Positions 1-6,210 of a stretch of 15,167 nt of DNA are shown one piece after another. A program made the position numbers and the translations under genes. Position 1 is the stretch's first letter. Every line of letters starts with the position of its first letter. Below the pieces are notes generated by a model. The model saw nothing but the letters and a program-made list of their open reading frames with translations. It was not told where the DNA came from and did no database searches. This stretch comes from CAYLPT01 sp964385645 (lineage in GTDB: Bacteria > Armatimonadota > Hebobacteria > Hebobacterales > Hebobacteraceae): contig CAYLPT010000098.1 of assembly GCA_964385645.1 (NCBI GenBank), forward strand, positions 1 through 15,167, given 5' to 3'.

Positions 1-22
1 GGGGGGTGGTGGGAGGCGAGCG

Positions 23-1297
23 ATGGGCGCACGCGGATGGACGAGGATGGCCAGGCTGGCGGCCCTGGCGGTGGCGCTGGGCGCGCTGGCTGGGGCCGCG
101 TGGGCGATGTCGCTCGAGGAGGAGGTGCGGACCGGCCGGCGGGTGGTTGAGCAGCTCAGGGAGCTGGGGCTGACCGAGGACCCCGCGCTACGGAGGATGG
201 GCGAGCGGCTCAAGGCAGTGGTGGAGCGGCAGGACCTGCCGTGGCGCTTCTGGGTCATAGAGGATTTGAAGGAGTACAACGCGTTTGCGGCCCCCGGGGG
301 GCAGGTGTTCATCACCCGGCAGTACTTCGAGAAGCTGAGCGCCGACGAGGCGGCGTTCGTGATCGGCCACGAGATGGCGCATGTTGACCTGCGGCACCAC
401 GCGCGGCAGGCCGAGCGGCGCCAGAGGGCGAGCCTGGGGCACCTGCTTCTGGGGGTGCTGGTGGGGGGACGCGGCCCTGCTTGGCAGACGGCCGCCGATC
501 TGGGGGCGACGGCCTACATGACCCGCTACAGCCGGGCGCTGGAGCGGGAGGCCGACTTCGCGGGCTACCGATTCGCCGAGGAGGCGGGCTACGATGCGCG
601 GGCCGCGGTGACCGCGCTGAGCAAGCTGGATCAGGGGGGCGAGCTGCCGGTCTGGCTGGGCAGCATCTTCGCCACCCACCCCCTGCTCTCCAGCCGCGAG
701 GACCGCCTGGCGGCCATGGGTGGGGAGGAGCCCGAGGAGGTCGCGCCCTCGGGGCCGGCGCCCGAGCACGCGCGGAACCTGACCCGGGGGCTCAAGCCAC
801 TGGAGCCGCAGGCGCCGGTGGCGGTGCGCATCCTCTCACCGGAGGGCGGGCGGTGGGAGGACGAGTGGCGCAAGGACTTCACGCGCCACCTGCACGTGCG
901 GCTGCGGCCGCTGGGCTTCACCATCGCCGGGGACGACATCATGTACAAGCCCGACATCGGCGACCCGCGCGAGGCGGCGCGCAGCCGCGACGCGCGCTAC
1001 CTGCTGTTGGTGACCGTCCACCGGATGGAAAGCGAGCCAGCGGGCGAGCCCGCTCTGGCAGGGACGCCGGTACGGGCGGCGGTGGAGGCCTCGGCGCAGA
1101 TGCTGCGGGTCGAGGATGGCGAGCTGCTGTGGGAGGGCCGCTTCGCGGAGGAAGCGGAGGGGGTGGACTTCGTGCCCGCGAGCACGAAGATGCTCTACAC
1201 CGACACGCGCGTCGGCGCGCTCGCCCACCAGGTGGCGGCCGAGATCGCGCTGGGGTGCGCGCGGGCCGCAGGGGCGGAACCGGCGCAGGCCGAATAG
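23..1297 (+). CDS. Exported M48 family zinc metalloprotease with extra C-terminal domain
   Basis: Predicted peptidase of family M48, acting outside the cytoplasm, 424 aa. A basic N-terminus and hydrophobic stretch (residues about 8-28, ending AWA) look like a Sec signal peptide. The zinc site is visible: HEMAH at 116-120 (ligands H116 and H120, catalytic E117) and the third-ligand motif SRALEREAD at 170-178, where E174 fits the family pattern ExxAD. The conserved ATHPLLSSREDRL (218-229) closes the peptidase domain. Residues about 250-424 are additional; they contain ARYLLLVTV-type strands and resemble the periplasmic lipoprotein-type domains that sense or bind envelope components, but I cannot name the family. 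The start is supported by GGGAGGCGAG just upstream of the ATG. M48 proteins of this type (BepA/LoiP-like) usually do outer-envelope protein quality control. The gene stands alone, 139 bp before an unrelated operon. The M48 call is firm; the substrate is unknown. Confidence 0.93.
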   Translation: MGARGWTRMARLAALAVALGALAGAAWAMSLEEEVRTGRRVVEQLRELGLTEDPALRRMGERLKAVVERQDLPWRFWVIEDLKEYNAFAAPGGQVFITRQYFEKLSADEAAFVIGHEMAHVDLRHHARQAERRQRASLGHLLLGVLVGGRGPAWQTAADLGATAYMTRYSRALEREADFAGYRFAEEAGYDARAAVTALSKLDQGGELPVWLGSIFATHPLLSSREDRLAAMGGEEPEEVAPSGPAPEHARNLTRGLKPLEPQAPVAVRILSPEGGRWEDEWRKDFTRHLHVRLRPLGFTIAGDDIMYKPDIGDPREAARSRDARYLLLVTVHRMESEPAGEPALAGTPVRAAVEASAQMLRVEDGELLWEGRFAEEAEGVDFVPASTKMLYTDTRVGALAHQVAAEIALGCARAAGAEPAQAE

Positions 1298-1436
1298 GCT
1301 CTGGCCGGGTGATGGGCGCCGCCCTGTGGGGCGCGCATGTCGGCGGGGGAGCGCCGCGCGACCTGACCTGGGCATGGGGCAGGGGTAGGGGCGGGGACGA
1401 TGCGCCGGACGTCTGAGCACCTCCCGGAGGAGAGCG
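1298..1436. other. Intergenic region, no gene seen
   Basis: This GC-rich gap of 139 bp lies between the M48 protease and the Gfo/Idh operon. It must hold the promoter of the downstream operon, but I found no convincing -35/-10 pair. The end of the gap contains a strong Shine-Dalgarno sequence, GGAGGAG at 1426-1432, four bases before the ATG at 1437. A 34-codon open stretch from the ATG at 1312 has no ribosome binding site and is not called. Confidence 0.5.
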
Positions 1437-2462
1437 ATGGCGAGGAGGCGATTCGCGCTGGTCGGGGCAGGGCTGTTCGGGGAGATGCACGCGCGCGCCT
1501 ATCGGGCCCACCCGGAGGCGGAGCTGGCGGTGGTGTGTGACGTGAACCGGGCGCGGGCGAGGGAGGTGGCGGAGCGATACGGCGCGGGGCGCTTCTGCAC
1601 CGACTGGCGGGAGGTGGCCCTCGATGCCGAGATCGCGGCCGCCTCGGTGGCGACGCCCGACTTCGCGCACACCGAGATCGCGGTGGGCCTGGCGCGGGCG
1701 GGCAAGCACCTGCTCGTGGAGAAGCCGCTGGCGACGACGGAGGAGGAGTGCGAGCAGATCATCGCTGCCGCACGCGAGGCCGGCGTGAAGCTGATGGTGG
1801 ACTTCCACAACCGATGGAGCCCGCCCCTGGCGACCGCCCGCAGGATGATCGAGAGCGGTGAGCTGGGCGTGCCCCGCTTCGTCTACTTCCGGCTCAGCAA
1901 CACCACGGCGGTCCCGCTGAAGATGCTGCCCTGGGCCGGCGAGTCCTCGGTGCTGTGGTTCCTGGGCAGCCATGCGATTGATGCCGCCTCCTGGCTCATC
2001 GGAGAGTGGCCCCACCGCGCCTTCTCCGTCTCCCGGCGGGAGGTCCTCAAGGGCCGCGGCGTGGACACGCCGGACCTGTACCAGAGCGTGCTCGAGTATC
2101 CAGGCGGCGCGGTGGCCTCCATCGAGAACTGCTGGCTGCTGAGCGAGAGCGCGCCGAGCGTCTTCGACCTGAAGTGCGAGCTGGTGGCGACGGAGGGGAC
2201 TGTGTACATAGACACCTCGTCGAGCCGCGTCATGGAGGTGCAGGGGGCGGAAGGTGTGCGGCGCCCGGATGTCATGGGCGCACCCCTGGTGCACGGTTCG
2301 CACCTGGGGTTCATGTTGGAGAGCATCAAGCACTTCGCCGACTGCGTGATCCACGGCGGAGAGCCGCTGGTGCCGGGCGAGGTTGGGTTCGAGGTGACAC
2401 GCATCGCGCGCGCCATCGAGCGCTCGGCGGAGACGGGGCAGCCCGTGGAGATAGCCCGATGA
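1437..2462 (+). CDS. Gfo/Idh/MocA family NAD(P)-dependent oxidoreductase
   Basis: Cytoplasmic dehydrogenase of 341 aa, the usual family length, expected to oxidise or reduce a sugar, inositol or sugar-derivative hydroxyl using NAD(P). The Rossmann nucleotide loop is GAGLFG (10-15), with an acidic residue after strand 2 (CDVN, D35), as in NAD-preferring members. The hallmark EKP catalytic lysine motif is at 95-97 (K96), followed by DFHNRW (122-127) and the GSHAIDAASWLIG segment, whose H179 and D182 match the family's HxxD catalytic pair. There is no signal peptide. The start is fixed by GGAGGAG at 1426-1432. It is the first gene of a three-gene operon: its TGA overlaps the ATG of the next gene (ATGA at 2459-2462), implying translational coupling with a GNAT acetyltransferase. 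The sugar substrate cannot be told from the sequence. Confidence 0.93.
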   Translation: MARRRFALVGAGLFGEMHARAYRAHPEAELAVVCDVNRARAREVAERYGAGRFCTDWREVALDAEIAAASVATPDFAHTEIAVGLARAGKHLLVEKPLATTEEECEQIIAAAREAGVKLMVDFHNRWSPPLATARRMIESGELGVPRFVYFRLSNTTAVPLKMLPWAGESSVLWFLGSHAIDAASWLIGEWPHRAFSVSRREVLKGRGVDTPDLYQSVLEYPGGAVASIENCWLLSESAPSVFDLKCELVATEGTVYIDTSSSRVMEVQGAEGVRRPDVMGAPLVHGSHLGFMLESIKHFADCVIHGGEPLVPGEVGFEVTRIARAIERSAETGQPVEIAR

Positions 2463-3142
2463 GCGGGGAGCGGGCGAAGGCCGCGGTCAAGCTCGACCGC
2501 GGCGGGCGATGGACGCGGGTGTACGCGGAATCAGGCGGCCGCGACGTCAGCCACCTGATGTACGCGCGCTTTCCCTTTCAGGCCGGCCGGGGGGTAGTGA
2601 ACATGGCCGGGGTGGGCGGGGTGGCGACGGAGCCGGAACACCGCCGGCAAGGGCTGAGCGGGAAGGTGTTCGCGCGGGCCATGGCCGCCATCAAGGCCGA
2701 CGGCTACTCCTGCTCGGGCCTCTACACCGCCACCAGCATCGTCGCCCATCGGCTGTATCGGCGCTTCGGGTTCGTGGACCTGCTCCAGCACCGGCCGGCC
2801 TGCAAGCTGCTGGACCCGGAGGCTTTCGCGATCGGGGTGCTCGGCGGGTGGCTGAAGCAGGACCGGGAGCTGAATCTGAGGATGACGCTGGAGCTGAGGC
2901 CCCACCGCCCCCTGCACCTGCGGGTCTCGGGCGGGATGGTGGCGGTGGCGAAGCGCAAGCCCCGGCGCGTGGACCTGACTCTGCGCATGGCCGGCGAGAC
3001 GCTCATCGCGCTCGCCCGCGAGATCGTGAGCTTCGACGAGGCGCTCATCTCCAAGCTGGTGGAGTGGGAGGGCGACGAGGGCCTGTTCGAGCGGTTGGCG
3101 GCGCGACTGCGAAGGCGGGGGTCGGTGGTGTATGGGGGCTGA
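2459..3142 (+). CDS. GNAT N-acetyltransferase with SCP2-like C-terminal domain (Eis-like, single GNAT)
   Basis: Probable acetyl-CoA-dependent acetyltransferase, 227 aa. The N-terminal GNAT domain (about 10-125) has strand 4 and the acetyl-CoA loop: GVGGVATEPEHRRQGLSG at 51-68, close to the V.p..RgqGl.. consensus, followed by helix 3 and the LYRRFGFVD signature (99-107) typical of motif B. Residues about 137-215 alternate strands and helices (LNLRMTLELR, LHLRVSGGMV, VDLTLRMAGETLIAL, FDEALISKL) in the manner of an SCP2 sterol-carrier-like domain, as found at the C-terminus of Eis proteins. Eis itself has two GNAT domains plus SCP2 in about 400 aa, so this is a half-size version. I chose the ATG overlapping the previous stop (ATGA), because the open frame extends far upstream but only as a shadow of the Gfo/Idh gene. 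It is followed directly by a second GNAT gene. The substrate is unknown; small amines, lysines and amino sugars are all possible. Confidence 0.85.
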   Translation: MSGERAKAAVKLDRGGRWTRVYAESGGRDVSHLMYARFPFQAGRGVVNMAGVGGVATEPEHRRQGLSGKVFARAMAAIKADGYSCSGLYTATSIVAHRLYRRFGFVDLLQHRPACKLLDPEAFAIGVLGGWLKQDRELNLRMTLELRPHRPLHLRVSGGMVAVAKRKPRRVDLTLRMAGETLIALAREIVSFDEALISKLVEWEGDEGLFERLAARLRRRGSVVYGG

Positions 3143-3986
3143 GATGGGCTCGCGACCCAGGGGCGCGCTGGCGCTGAGGAGCTTCCGGGAGGGTGACCAG
3201 GTCGCCATCGCGCGCCTGTTCAACCAATATCTCTCCGGCTTCGCGGGCCCCCGGCCGATGACCCCGGAGGCCTGGCGGCGCCAGTTCCGGCGCCGGAGCT
3301 GGAACGGGCCGTCGGTGGATGAAGACCGGGACTGCGTGCGCGTCGCGGAGCGGGGTGGTGAGGTGGTCGGCTACGCGGTGACGGACTACCGGCCGTTCGA
3401 GGAGAACACAGCGGCGATCGTGCAGGAGCTGTGCGTGGCGGGGGACCGCGCGGACGAGGTGGCGGCGGCGCTGCTGGAGGATGCGGAGCGGCGGGCGAGG
3501 CAGCGGGGCAGGCAAGTGTTGGCGGTGCAGCTCTCCCCCGACGACGGGCTGGCCGAGCGGGTGGCGGAGCGGCTGGGCTTCCGCAGCCCCGGCAAGGACG
3601 CCGGGGTGTTCATGGCGGCGGTGGTGGATCTGGCGAGGCTCCTCAAGGAGCTGGAGCAGGAGCTCAGCCGACGGCTCGCGCAGAGCGAGTGCGCGGGGTG
3701 GACCGGGACGCTGCGGCTGAGGAGCCAGGGGCAGACAGGATGGCTGCGCATCAGGGCCGGCCGCGTCTCGGCCCCGCGGTCTCCCAAGGCAGCCAGGGCG
3801 GACATCACGGCGGAGGTCCACCCCGATGCCCTGCCCCTGCTGGTGTTCGGGCGGTGCTCCGTGCGCTGGGCGTACCTGCAGGACATGCTCTCCGTGGAGG
3901 CCGCCGACCGCGGAGAGGCGCTGCGACTGCTCGACGCGCTCTTCCCCCGCCTGCCTATCTACCTGCCCCGCGCCCAGTGGTGGTGA
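3132..3986 (+). CDS. Second GNAT-like protein with SCP2-like C-terminal domain, degenerate acetyl-CoA loop
   Basis: A 284-aa GNAT-fold protein, last gene of the operon. The N-terminal half shows the GNAT topology: ALRSFREGDQVAIARLFNQ (strand 1/helix 1, 14-32), CVRVAERGGEVVGYAV (strands 2-3), a loop plus helix at 95-125, and VAERLGFRSPGKDAGVFM (144-161, motif B-like). The usual acetyl-CoA loop pattern R/QxxGxG/A is missing: at 103-109 one reads AGDRADE, so binding may be weak or altered. The C-terminus (about 170-284) has strand-rich sequence (TGTLRLRSQ, GWLRIRAGRVSA) and a helix ending, consistent with an SCP2-like domain. Two starts are possible. The ATG at 3132 overlaps the upstream gene by 11 bases; the ATG at 3144 lies 1 base past its stop with GGGGG just before it. 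The latter would remove only four residues. The pair with the preceding gene suggests a heteromer equivalent to one Eis chain. Confidence 0.78.
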   Translation: MGAEMGSRPRGALALRSFREGDQVAIARLFNQYLSGFAGPRPMTPEAWRRQFRRRSWNGPSVDEDRDCVRVAERGGEVVGYAVTDYRPFEENTAAIVQELCVAGDRADEVAAALLEDAERRARQRGRQVLAVQLSPDDGLAERVAERLGFRSPGKDAGVFMAAVVDLARLLKELEQELSRRLAQSECAGWTGTLRLRSQGQTGWLRIRAGRVSAPRSPKAARADITAEVHPDALPLLVFGRCSVRWAYLQDMLSVEAADRGEALRLLDALFPRLPIYLPRAQWW

Positions 3987-4013
3987 GCGGCCGCGCGCTG
4001 CCCCGGCCGCTCA
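3984..4013. terminator. Perfect hairpin between convergent genes, one stop codon in each arm
   Basis: TGAGCGGCCG at 3984-3993 is exactly complementary to CGGCCGCTCA at 4004-4013, giving a 10-bp stem with a 10-base loop. The left arm begins with the TGA stop of the second GNAT gene and the right arm ends with the complement of the TGA stop of the creatininase-family gene, so both transcripts would form the same structure at their ends. There is no T-run after either arm, so it is not a textbook intrinsic terminator. Its symmetry and position fit a bidirectional terminator or mRNA 3'-end stabiliser. Confidence 0.6.
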
Positions 4014-4871
4014 GCGGCTCTTGCGCCGGCCCCGGCGCGCGGGCGGGCGGCGCAGGGGCGCCTCAACCCGGGCGAAGAACTCCTCCTGCAGCCGGGCGGC
4101 CGCCCTGTCCTGCTTGACCGAGCGGATGATGCCGACCAGCGTCTCCGCCCACGCCTCGAGGGCCACCTCGCCCAGCTCCGGCCGCGCCGGTCGGGCGTCC
4201 CCCGCGTAGTGGTTGGGGAAGTCCGCGTACCACCAGATCGCGGTGTAGGCGCCCTCCAGCCCCTTGAGGGCGCGCTTCGGCCGGCCGCTCTCATCGCCCG
4301 CGCGCTCAAGCTGCACCAGGTCCGGCCGGAGGGCCATCATCCAGCTCGTCTCCAGCTCGCAGGCGTGGCCGCCGAAGTCGGTCTTGCGCAGCTCCTGGAT
4401 GCGCTTGCGGGTCTCCTCGTCGGCGTCCTGCTGCGCCAGGTAGACCACATACTCCTTGCGCTGGGCGAGCTGGGTCTGGCAGAAGTAGTGGAGCCAGTGG
4501 GTGTTGCCGCCGTGGCCGTTGACGATGAGGATCTTGTCCAGGCCGTTGCGCGCGATCTCGTCACACACGTCGGCGAGCAGCGGGGTCAGCACCTCGGGGC
4601 GGACGGTGATGCACCCGGGCTGGTGTCTCGCCTCGTAGATCTGCCCGAAGTAGTACCAGGGGAACACGACCGCGTACTCGCGCTCGGCGGCCCGCACCGC
4701 GGCCGCGCGGGCGGCGATGACATCGGTGCCCAGGGGCAGGTGCGGGCCGTGCTTCTCGATCACGCCGATGGGCAACACGCACACGCGCCCTGCCCGCCGC
4801 ACCGCCTCGGGGAAGTCCGAGGCCGTCAGCTCCTCCCAGCGCACCGGCAGTGGACCTTGCTTGCTCGCCAT
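4011..4871 (-). CDS. Creatininase family amidohydrolase
   Basis: Metal-dependent amidohydrolase of the creatininase/MftE superfamily, 286 aa, cytoplasmic. The family metal-binding motif is clear near the N-terminus: IEKHGPHLPLGTD (38-50, with E39, H41 and D50 as expected ligands), then VNGHGGN (117-123, H120), and GGHACELETS (167-176), which matches the family's GHAGxxETS signature with E172/E174. The C-terminal 30 residues are very basic (RRPPARRGRRKSR) and lie outside the conserved fold. The start is decided by AGGAGG (4877-4882) five bases upstream. Members open cyclic amides or cleave C-N bonds (creatinine, formamide intermediates, mycofactocin precursor peptide); no mycofactocin or creatine genes are nearby, so the substrate is open. 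It converges on the GNAT operon and diverges from the nucleoside hydrolase across a 221-bp gap. Proximity to a nucleoside hydrolase hints at nitrogen-compound catabolism, by inference only. Confidence 0.92.
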   Translation of the reverse strand: MASKQGPLPVRWEELTASDFPEAVRRAGRVCVLPIGVIEKHGPHLPLGTDVIAARAAAVRAAEREYAVVFPWYYFGQIYEARHQPGCITVRPEVLTPLLADVCDEIARNGLDKILIVNGHGGNTHWLHYFCQTQLAQRKEYVVYLAQQDADEETRKRIQELRKTDFGGHACELETSWMMALRPDLVQLERAGDESGRPKRALKGLEGAYTAIWWYADFPNHYAGDARPARPELGEVALEAWAETLVGIIRSVKQDRAAARLQEEFFARVEAPLRRPPARRGRRKSR

Positions 4872-4968
4872 GGCATCCTCCTCGCCCCGGAGTTACCAAG
4901 CACCCCGGCCACTCTCCTGCCGGACTCCCTCCCGCGCGACGCACCCGCGCTCCTCTGCCGGCGCGCGG

Positions 4969-4997
4969 TTGACACACACCCCATCGGCGGCTAACCT
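4969..4997 (+). promoter_or_regulatory. Sigma70-type promoter for the nucleoside hydrolase gene
   Basis: A perfect -35 box TTGACA at 4969-4974 is followed after exactly 17 bases by TAACCT at 4992-4997, which keeps the three most important -10 bases (T1, A2, T6). Transcription would begin near 5004, leaving a leader of roughly 90 bases before the ATG at 5093. In a sequence this GC-rich such a box in the only divergent position is unlikely to be chance, but the -10 match is partial. Confidence 0.6.
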
Positions 4998-5013
4998 ACG
5001 CCGCGGAGCCGCC
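4986..5013. promoter_or_regulatory. Inverted repeat over the -10 and start region, possible operator
   Basis: GGCGGCT (4986-4992) and AGCCGCC (5007-5013) are exact reverse complements separated by 14 bases. They bracket the -10 box and the expected transcription start, where a repressor would sit. Short GC-rich dyads are common in such DNA, so this is a weak call. Confidence 0.3.
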
Positions 5014-5033
5014 CGGCGCGTGGGGGCGTACAC

Positions 5034-5065
5034 GGGTGTCTCGGGCCTGAAGGTCCGAAGCACCT
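5034..5065 (+). promoter_or_regulatory. Leader-RNA hairpin ahead of the nucleoside hydrolase gene
   Basis: In the predicted leader, TCGGGCC (5041-5047) pairs with GGTCCGA (5052-5058), with one G-U pair, around the tetraloop UGAA. A second helix GGGTG/CACCT (5034-5038 with 5061-5065, one G-U) continues beyond a 2x2 internal loop. The structure ends 12 bases before the Shine-Dalgarno sequence AAGGAGG (5078-5084). It could stabilise the message or tune translation. It matches no riboswitch class that I recognise. Confidence 0.4.
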
Positions 5066-5092
5066 GACCGAGGTGGGAAGGAGGCACGGCCG

Positions 5093-6136
5093 ATGGGCAG
5101 ACGAGCCGACTGCGAGAGCCGACGCCAGTTCCTCCAGGCGGTGATCGGCGGCGCGTTCCTGGTGGCCGCCGGGCCGCGGGGCTGCGACCTCGGCCCCGGG
5201 GAGACGCGGGAGAAGCCTACGCCGGTGATACTCGACACCGATATCGGCTCCGACATTGACGACACCTGGGCGCTGGCGATGCTGCTGAAGTCGCCCGAGC
5301 TGGACGTTCGCCTCGTCACCTCCGGCATGGGTGACACCGTCTACCGGGCGCGGATCATCGCGAAGATGCTCCAGGTCGCCGGGCGCACGGACGTGCCCGT
5401 GGGCGTCGGCGTGCGCGCGGGCTCCGGCGGCGGGCCTCAGGGGCCCTGGGTCGAGGGCTATGAGCTGGACGACTACCCCGGCACTGTATTCGACGACGGC
5501 GTTCAGGCCATGCTGGAGGTGCTGGGCGCCGCCGCGGAGCCCGTGACCCTCATCTGCATCGGGCCGCTGCCGAACATCGCGGAGCTGCTCAGGCGAGACC
5601 CCGCGGCGGCCCGGCGGGCCCACTTCGTGGGCATGCATGGCAGCGTGCGGCTGGGCTACGGGGGCCGCTCCACCCCGGATGCCGAGTGGAATGTCCGCGG
5701 TGAGGTCGCCGCTTGCCGGGCGACCTTCGCCGCCGACTGGCTGAGCCGCACCATCACGCCGCTCGACACCTGCGGGCTCGTGCACCTGCGGGGGGAGAAC
5801 TACGCGCGCTTGCTCGACTCCCATGACCCGGTGGTGCAGGCGCTGCTCGAGAACTACCGTATCTGGAGCGCCACCGCGGCCGAGGACTGGGCGCGCGGCC
5901 GGCCCGACACCGAGAGCACCACCCTGTTCGACACGGTGGCCGTCCACCTGGCCCATTCGCGGGAGTTCCTGCGCATGGAGCGCATGCGCCTGCGCGTCAC
6001 CGACGACGGCTACACGGTCGAGGACCCCGCGGGCCCCGAGCTCGACGTCGCCATCGAGTGGACCGACCTCGACGGCTACCACGAGCACCTCTCCCGCCGC
6101 CTGCTCGGCCCGGTGGTCCCGCCTCGCCGCGGTTGA
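5093..6136 (+). CDS. Tat-exported nucleoside hydrolase (IUNH family)
   Basis: Predicted N-ribohydrolase of 347 aa, cleaving a nucleoside or related N-glycoside to base and sugar. The calcium-binding aspartate cluster is intact: DTDIGSDIDDTWAL at 48-61, the DxDxxxDxDD variant frequent in exported relatives. AEWN (197-200) corresponds to the substrate-contacting E-x-N segment, and FDTVAV near residue 312 to the C-terminal Asp of the metal site. The N-terminus carries a twin-arginine motif, SRRQFLQ (9-15), followed by a hydrophobic stretch up to about residue 27, so the protein is probably folded first and exported by Tat. The Cys at 31 lacks a proper lipobox. The start is fixed by AAGGAGG at 5078-5084, with an 8-base spacer and its own promoter. 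A REP-like hairpin and then a Gfo/Idh oxidoreductase follow, possibly processing the released sugar. The exact nucleoside is not predictable. Confidence 0.9.
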   Translation: MGRRADCESRRQFLQAVIGGAFLVAAGPRGCDLGPGETREKPTPVILDTDIGSDIDDTWALAMLLKSPELDVRLVTSGMGDTVYRARIIAKMLQVAGRTDVPVGVGVRAGSGGGPQGPWVEGYELDDYPGTVFDDGVQAMLEVLGAAAEPVTLICIGPLPNIAELLRRDPAAARRAHFVGMHGSVRLGYGGRSTPDAEWNVRGEVAACRATFAADWLSRTITPLDTCGLVHLRGENYARLLDSHDPVVQALLENYRIWSATAAEDWARGRPDTESTTLFDTVAVHLAHSREFLRMERMRLRVTDDGYTVEDPAGPELDVAIEWTDLDGYHEHLSRRLLGPVVPPRRG

Positions 6137-6144
6137 CACCCGTA

Positions 6145-6167
6145 GGGCAGGAGCGTGTCTCCTGCCC
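6145..6167. repeat. REP-like palindrome between nucleoside hydrolase and Gfo/Idh genes
   Basis: GGGCAGGAG (6145-6153) and CTCCTGCCC (6159-6167) form a perfect 9-bp stem with the 5-base loop CGTGT. The palindrome lies in a 74-bp same-strand gap and is preceded by CCGTA. I know similar short GTAG-GCAGG...CCTGC palindromes as dispersed intergenic repeats in some environmental genomes, and this copy has that look, but only one copy is in the window. It could alternatively be a terminator, although no T-run follows. Confidence 0.5.
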
Positions 6168-6210
6168 CCGCCGGGTCGGCGGCCGCGCCCCCCCTAACTG
6201 AGGAGACGCC

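Larger units (their letters stand above)
4872..5092. other. Divergent intergenic region (promoters and leader)
   Basis: This 221-bp gap separates the minus-strand creatininase-family gene from the plus-strand nucleoside hydrolase. It contains the ribosome binding site of the former (AGGAGG complement at 4877-4882), a sigma70-type promoter for the latter (4969-4997), a dyad over the -10 region, a leader hairpin (5034-5065) and a strong ribosome binding site (5078-5084). I found no clear promoter on the minus strand and no gene. Confidence 0.6.

Noticed and set aside
1312..1416. A 34-codon open stretch between the M48 and Gfo/Idh genes
   Set aside because: It has no ribosome binding site, a glycine/arginine-rich composition typical of random GC-rich sequence, and no recognisable motif.
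6133..6161. A TTGACA at 6133-6138 overlapping the nucleoside hydrolase stop, as a promoter for the second Gfo/Idh gene
   Set aside because: The hexamer is exact, but 17 bases downstream lies TGTCTC inside the palindrome, and neighbouring spacings give no acceptable -10 box.
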